Shown here piece after piece: positions 60,136 to 64,000 of a stretch of 64,000 nt of DNA (its first letter is position 1; the number at the start of each line of letters is the position of its first letter). The translations under genes were made by a program, and so were the position numbers. The notes beneath the pieces were generated by a model. That model ran no database searches. It was not told the origin of the DNA and worked only from the letters and a program-made list of their open reading frames with translations. Source of the stretch: Gemmatimonas sp. (lineage in GTDB: Bacteria > Gemmatimonadota > Gemmatimonadetes > Gemmatimonadales > Gemmatimonadaceae); assembly GCF_021298855.1 (NCBI RefSeq), contig NZ_JAJTHI010000002.1:1-64000 (forward strand), read 5' to 3'.

Positions 60136-61698
60136 TCAAGACTCGTACGTGAGCGACTCGCGAAACTCGCGCGCCTGACGACGGATCTGCACCAGCTCCT
60201 GCTCGGCCATGCCGTCGAGGTGCTTGGTCATCATGCGCATGCGCGGGTGCCTGGCAAACCGCTCCCGGTGCTGGGCCATGAAATCCCAGTAGAGAAAATT
60301 CATGGGACAGGCGTCGGGTCCCGTGCGCTGCTTCACGTCGTAGCGGCACTGGCCGCAGTAGTTGCTCATGCGGTTCACGTAGGCGCCACTGGCCACGTAC
60401 GGCTTGCTGGCCAGCGCCCCGCCGTCTCCCCAGGTGCCCATACCCGCCACGTTGGGCAGCTCCACCCACTCGTAGGCGTCGGTGAACGCGGCCCAATACC
60501 AGCGCGACAGGGCCGCGGGCTGCACCCCCAGCATGGTGGCGAAGTTGCACTGCACCATGAGCCGGCCAATGTGATGCGTGCGGCCGTAGTCGCGCACCTG
60601 GCGAATGGTGTCGGAGAGGCAACGCATTTCACACGCACCGTGGTGCGCGCCTGCATACGCCTCGCCGTCCGGCGCCCAGAACCACATCGGCAATGCGAGG
60701 GGCGCCTCGAGGGCGTTGGCCGTGCGCAGCCCCGGCATGAGCTGCCAGTACATGCCGCGGATGTACTCGCGCCAGCCCAGAATCTGTCGAATGAACCCCT
60801 CGGCGCTGGCAATGGGCACGTGCCCCTCGCGATACGCGCGCTCCGCGCGTTTCACCACCTCGAGCGGATGCAGCAACCCCACGTTGAGGATGCTGGAGAG
60901 CGTGCTGTGCAGCAGGTCGGGCGCCCCATGCACGAGCGCATCTTCGTAGGGGCCGAACTCGGGGAGCCGTTCAACGACGAACCGTTCGAGCCACGCCTTG
61001 GCGTCCGCGCGCGTGACGGGCAATGCGAAACGATCCACCGACCCCCAGCGCCCCTTCCAGCCGGAAACCCGTTCCATCTGCTCGCGCGTGATCGCGTCGG
61101 GCTCCACGCGCCATACGTCAGGTACCGCGCGGTTCTTCGGCCACGGCTTGCGATTGTCGGCGTCGAAATTCCAGTCGCCACCGCTGGGCGTGCCGTCGGC
61201 CTCCATGAGAATGCCGTGCTGGCGCCGCATCTCGCGATAGAACCACTCCATGCGGTATTCCTTGCGCCCGCGTGCCCACGTGGCGAACTCCTCGCGCGTG
61301 GCGAGGAAGCCGCGATCTTCCCGCAGCACGAGCGACACGCCGGCGTCGCGAAGGAGCATGCGCGCACGATCGAGTTCGTCCACCATGTCCTGCTCCCGCC
61401 CTTCGGTGGCGACGACCCGCGACGCCCCAAGCTCCCGGGCCACCGACGCGAGCCCCTCGGCGTACGACGGCGCGTTGCGCAGCAACACGCGATAGCCCGC
61501 CGCTTCGAGCGACGCGGCGAAGTGGCGCATGGCCGAGAGCAGCAGGACGAGCTTCTGCCGGTGCCAGGGCAGCGATGCGCCCTTGGCGACCGACTCGAGC
61601 AGCAGCACCACGACATCCTCGCGCGGTTCGCGCGGAATGTTGGCCACGGCGCGGGAGCACTCCCACGGGGCGACGAAGGCAAGCGTTGGACCGGACAC
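60136..61698 (-). CDS. FeS-BCP-type cryptochrome/photolyase
   Basis: A 520-residue photolyase-related protein of the prokaryotic (6-4)/FeS-BCP group (PhrB/CryPro). It has an N-terminal antenna-type Rossmann domain (about 1-140, VVATEGREQDMVDEL) and a helical FAD domain. Four cysteines are placed as in PhrB for a 4Fe-4S cluster (CEMRC region, YCGQC, DACPM). WREYIRGMYW and the NCNFATMLG-like MVQCNFATMLG segment are conserved. It would repair UV photolesions in blue light, sensible for a sun-exposed or phototrophic organism. Confidence 0.88.
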   Translation of the reverse strand: MSGPTLAFVAPWECSRAVANIPREPREDVVVLLLESVAKGASLPWHRQKLVLLLSAMRHFAASLEAAGYRVLLRNAPSYAEGLASVARELGASRVVATEGREQDMVDELDRARMLLRDAGVSLVLREDRGFLATREEFATWARGRKEYRMEWFYREMRRQHGILMEADGTPSGGDWNFDADNRKPWPKNRAVPDVWRVEPDAITREQMERVSGWKGRWGSVDRFALPVTRADAKAWLERFVVERLPEFGPYEDALVHGAPDLLHSTLSSILNVGLLHPLEVVKRAERAYREGHVPIASAEGFIRQILGWREYIRGMYWQLMPGLRTANALEAPLALPMWFWAPDGEAYAGAHHGACEMRCLSDTIRQVRDYGRTHHIGRLMVQCNFATMLGVQPAALSRWYWAAFTDAYEWVELPNVAGMGTWGDGGALASKPYVASGAYVNRMSNYCGQCRYDVKQRTGPDACPMNFLYWDFMAQHRERFARHPRMRMMTKHLDGMAEQELVQIRRQAREFRESLTYES

Positions 61699-61739
61699 GC
61701 GGGGGCAACGGGCTGGCGGGTGGGGGCGTTCCCGTCCGG

Positions 61740-61876
61740 CGGTGTGGATCGGCTTCTGGCCCCCTGCCCCCTGCCTCCCGCTTCCTGCCTCCCGCCTCCT
61801 GCTTCCTTCGCCGCTGCGACGAAGGATGCAGCTGGCGGGCCGCAGGCCGCAGGCCGCAGGCCGCAGGCAGCAGGTG
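61740..61876. repeat. Short-period repeats: CCTGCC-type units and four CGCAGGC copies
   Basis: 61760-61800 is a run of CCCCTGCC/CTCCCG/CTTCCTG units, and 61841-61868 is four exact tandem copies of the heptamer CGCAGGC. The two blocks are roughly complementary in composition and may pair. Located between the photolyase start and the DUF6524 gene stop. Confidence 0.6.
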
Positions 61877-61882
61877 GAGCGA

Positions 61883-62314
61883 CTAGTCCGTCGCGTCCAT
61901 GTCCACCTGTCCCGACAGGCGGCGGGAGAGGTGCGACCAGCTCATGCCCACGGCCAACAGCAGCGCGGTGCAGACGAGCACGACATAGGAAATGCCGCGG
62001 GCGGAGGTGGCGCTCACGATGCCGACGTCAATGAGCAACCAGACGAGACCACCACACAGGGCGAGCACGAGCAGTGCACCACCCAGACCAATGGAGCGGC
62101 GCGTAGCATTGAGGAAGATGCCCCAGCCGCCAAGCAGGGCGAGGCCGGCCAGGAACTTGAGCGACGCGGGGCCGCCGGTGGCTTCGCCGGTGCGCAGCGG
62201 CGCCAGTGCCCAGTGGAAGTAGCTCACCCGCTCGGGGTTGTAGGTGGCGAACACCAACACCAGCGCGGCGAGGGTGCGGGCGGCGATGCCGCCGAAGCCG
62301 GGGCCGTTAGCCAT
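61883..62314 (-). CDS. DUF6524-like membrane protein
   Basis: A 143-residue inner-membrane protein with four helices and the N-terminal pattern ARTLAALVLVFATYNPERVSYFHWAL, which fits the DUF6524 family. Function unknown. ATG 62314 gives the natural start before helix 1; its first 8 bp overlap the end of the next upstream gene, so the two membrane-protein genes form a small operon. Confidence 0.65.
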   Translation of the reverse strand: MANGPGFGGIAARTLAALVLVFATYNPERVSYFHWALAPLRTGEATGGPASLKFLAGLALLGGWGIFLNATRRSIGLGGALLVLALCGGLVWLLIDVGIVSATSARGISYVVLVCTALLLAVGMSWSHLSRRLSGQVDMDATD

Positions 62315-62843
62315 GGGAGGGAGCGGAGGAAGAGGAGAGCAGGCGCCGTGACAGCACGGTGAGGCACCAGCCGGTGGTGACGGCAATGAGCAGGAACTTG
62401 AGCGAGGCGGCGGCGCCCGCCAGTGCGGCCAGCGTCGCACTGGGTCCCACGTCGATCATGCGCCAGAGCGCCCAGTTTTCCGCGGCGTCGAGTGGCGTGC
62501 AGGCGAGTACCGTGGCACCCAGCGCGGCACCGGCGCGGTCCATCGTGCTGCCGGGGCGTGTGAAGCGCGGCTGCCGCAGCAGCAGCACGCTCCAGCGGAA
62601 GAACCACGGGTAGACGAGCAGGAAGCCCACGTCCACGCCCAGACTCACCCGTGCCGACTCGGTCACACCGGCGATGCGCCAGCTGTCGAGGATCTCGCGG
62701 GCCCGTTCGGTGGTAAAGGCGAGTTCGTACGCCACGATGCCCCCCGGCGTGACCGCCGCGAGCGGGGCGTCGATTCCCCGCAGCTGCAGCAGGAGAATCA
62801 GTGACAGCGTGGCAAAGAACAGCCAGATCAGCAGGCGGGACAT
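62307..62843 (-). CDS. Hypothetical membrane protein
   Basis: A 178-residue protein with about four membrane helices (residues 3-20, 68-90, 104-122, 140-165). An external loop contains VAYELAFTTERAREILDSW, which resembles heme/steroid-associated or dihydrolipoate-like membrane families only vaguely. No family is named. ATG 62843 is preferred over GTG 62849. Divergent from the DUF4126 gene. Confidence 0.5.
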   Translation of the reverse strand: MSRLLIWLFFATLSLILLLQLRGIDAPLAAVTPGGIVAYELAFTTERAREILDSWRIAGVTESARVSLGVDVGFLLVYPWFFRWSVLLLRQPRFTRPGSTMDRAGAALGATVLACTPLDAAENWALWRMIDVGPSATLAALAGAAASLKFLLIAVTTGWCLTVLSRRLLSSSSAPSHG

Positions 62844-62901
62844 GCCCACACGGTAGCGCCGGGTGTTCGCGGGCGGAACGGGAAGGCGCTATTTCTTCGG
62901 C

Positions 62902-63546
62902 ATGGAGGCATTCCCTGTGACGGCCGACGCGCTGCTGGGCATTGCCGTGGGCCTTGGGCTCGCGGCCGCGGCCGGCTTTCGCGTCTTCGTGCCGCTGCTC
63001 GCCGCCGCCATTGCCGCGAAGACGGGGGTGCTGGAGCTGTCGCCGGGCTTCCAGTGGCTGGCTACCACGCCGGCGCTCGCGGCGCTCGGTACGGCCACGC
63101 TCCTCGAGGTGGGGGCCTACTCGGTGCCGTGGCTCGATCAGCTGCTCGATCTGGTGGCCACCCCGGCCGCCATGGTGGCGGGCATGCTGGCGGCGGCCAG
63201 TGTGGTGGTGGATCTCCCCCCGGTGCTCAAGTGGGGCGCCGTGCTGCTGGCCGGCGGGGCAGCGGGCGTCACACAGGGGGCCACGGTGTTCACCCGCTTC
63301 AAGAGCACCACCCTTACCGGCGGCATGGGGAACCCGGTGGTGAGCACACTCGAGCTGGTGAGCGCGGTGGTCACGAGCGCGCTGGCGATCTTCCTGCCCA
63401 TGCTCACGCTGGTGGCGGTGCTGCTGCTGTTCGTGTTCTTCACGCGGCGCGTGCACGGCGTGCTCTTCGGGCGTCGCGCCGCGCGGGCGGCCGCCGCGGC
63501 CGCCAACGGCCCGCCCAAGGTGCCGCGTGGGCCCATGCGGCGCTGA
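62902..63546 (+). CDS. DUF4126 membrane protein
   Basis: A 214-residue protein with five or six helices and the DUF4126 pattern: GLAAAAGFRVFVPLLAAAIA near the start, VPWLDQLLDLVATPAAMVAG, and GGAAGVTQGATVFTRFKSTTLTGGMGNP. A charged tail follows. Function unknown, often near genes of membrane homeostasis. The ATG 62902 start follows a TATTTC box by 6 nt; an upstream ATG (62863) would add only non-conserved residues. Confidence 0.7.
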   Translation: MEAFPVTADALLGIAVGLGLAAAAGFRVFVPLLAAAIAAKTGVLELSPGFQWLATTPALAALGTATLLEVGAYSVPWLDQLLDLVATPAAMVAGMLAAASVVVDLPPVLKWGAVLLAGGAAGVTQGATVFTRFKSTTLTGGMGNPVVSTLELVSAVVTSALAIFLPMLTLVAVLLLFVFFTRRVHGVLFGRRAARAAAAAANGPPKVPRGPMRR

Positions 63547-63601
63547 GTCGCGATGGCTGCGGGGCGGTTGCCGTGCTGCCGCGCTGCCGCGCCAATGCAC
63601 G

Positions 63602-64000
63602 CTACCCCGGCTTCGCCACCATGCACCACACCGCGTAGACGAGCGGCGCGGTGGCGGTCCACCCCCACACGCTCCAGCGGCCATAGGCGCGCACGAGGGA
63701 TTCGTCGTTGGCGCCCCCGGTGTGTTGCACCATGCGCCGCTGTGCGGGCACGAGCACGACGACCCACAGCACCGTGGAGAGCGTGAGCGCTACGATCGCC
63801 TGCCGTATCCACGGCGTGCCCCACAGCGGCAGGCCGCGCTGCAGCGCCAGGGTGATGCCGCTCACGGTGAGCAGTGCGCCGCCCCCCACGGTGAACCACC
63901 AGTCGGTGATCACGATGGCGCGCGCGGCGCGCCGAAAGTCGTGCGTGTGCCGCGCGCGCCAGAAGATGGCGGTCCATACCCCGGTGACGATCACGTTTCC
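63602..64000 (-). CDS. DUF2269-like membrane protein (N-terminus beyond window)
   Basis: At least 132 residues ending at 63602, with three to four helices and the pattern GNVIVTGVWTAIFWRA ... DWWFTVGGGALLTVSG ... LVPAQRRMV ... GRWSVWGWTATAPL, as in DUF2269 proteins. The reading frame stays open to the window edge, and the initiating region (normally about 15 residues upstream of GNV) is cut off, so the start is not known. Function unknown. Confidence 0.6.
   Translation of the reverse strand, partial: GNVIVTGVWTAIFWRARHTHDFRRAARAIVITDWWFTVGGGALLTVSGITLALQRGLPLWGTPWIRQAIVALTLSTVLWVVVLVPAQRRMVQHTGGANDESLVRAYGRWSVWGWTATAPLVYAVWCMVAKPG

Noticed and set aside
1-64000. CRISPR array, transposase or complete prophage
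   Set aside because: No 25-40 bp direct repeats with unique spacers and no transposase or phage structural proteins were seen; the holin-family protein is a common chromosomal type.

Overview
The window is very GC-rich DNA from a free-living, Gram-negative-type bacterium, most likely a member of the Gemmatimonadota (Gemmatimonas-like). This is inferred from gene content, not from a marker gene. TonB-dependent receptors with carboxypeptidase-regulatory-like N-termini sit beside a SusC/SusD pair. M28, M48 and S9 peptidases, fused cytochrome b/c and bacteriochlorophyll genes lie alongside. Many starts have a TANNNT box 5-8 nt upstream, which suggests leaderless transcripts. No rRNA, complete tRNA, CRISPR array, transposase or complete prophage was seen.

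Layout. Bases 1-280 look like the edge of an integrated element: a tRNA-Phe(GAA) 3' half followed by a terminator. 0.6-12.3 kb holds a secreted hydrolase, an EamA transporter, a P-loop kinase, queD next to a TonB-receptor/lipoprotein pair (possible metal uptake), and M48 and S9 peptidases. 12.5-17.4 kb holds an MFS exporter and a matB-matC malonate locus whose start codon lies in a long palindrome. 17.5-25.7 kb holds paired WYL regulators, a phospholipase-D protein, a universal stress protein, and MCE lipid-transport genes (MlaD/MlaE, no ATPase alongside). 25.8-28.4 kb is an ArsR-methyltransferase regulator with ahcY, resembling the SahR system. 28.4-35.5 kb is outer-membrane protein genes. 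35.7-39.8 kb is a four-gene tetrapyrrole operon, bchE-hemN-bchJ-hemJ. 40.2-45 kb holds an M28 peptidase downstream of a Rieske/cytochrome b-c complex, plus a cytochrome b562-like protein. 45-52.2 kb holds susC/susD, an LVIVD propeller and a DUF305 lipoprotein. 52.2-54.3 kb is an aromatic amino-acid locus: prephenate dehydratase, DAHP synthase behind a candidate attenuator, and a truncated chorismate mutase. 54.3-64 kb holds a GxxExxY protein between direct repeats, a two-component system with a propeller protein, a UvrC-like nuclease, an FeS photolyase and several small membrane proteins.

How the parts fit. BchE, HemN, BchJ and HemJ cover consecutive or neighbouring steps between coproporphyrinogen and chlorophyllide, and the quinol-oxidising complex would serve respiration or cyclic electron flow. 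Together they suggest a phototrophic or formerly phototrophic lineage, although no reaction-centre or light-harvesting gene lies here. Many intergenic gaps are filled by short-period (7-10 bp) tandem repeats arranged as inverted pairs, mostly at gene 3' ends. The best candidates for undescribed biology are the aromatic attenuator at 52.9 kb, the matB palindrome, the SahR-like operator, the nested inverted repeat at 59.8-60.0 kb and the repeat-flanked GxxExxY gene that appears to have truncated chorismate mutase.
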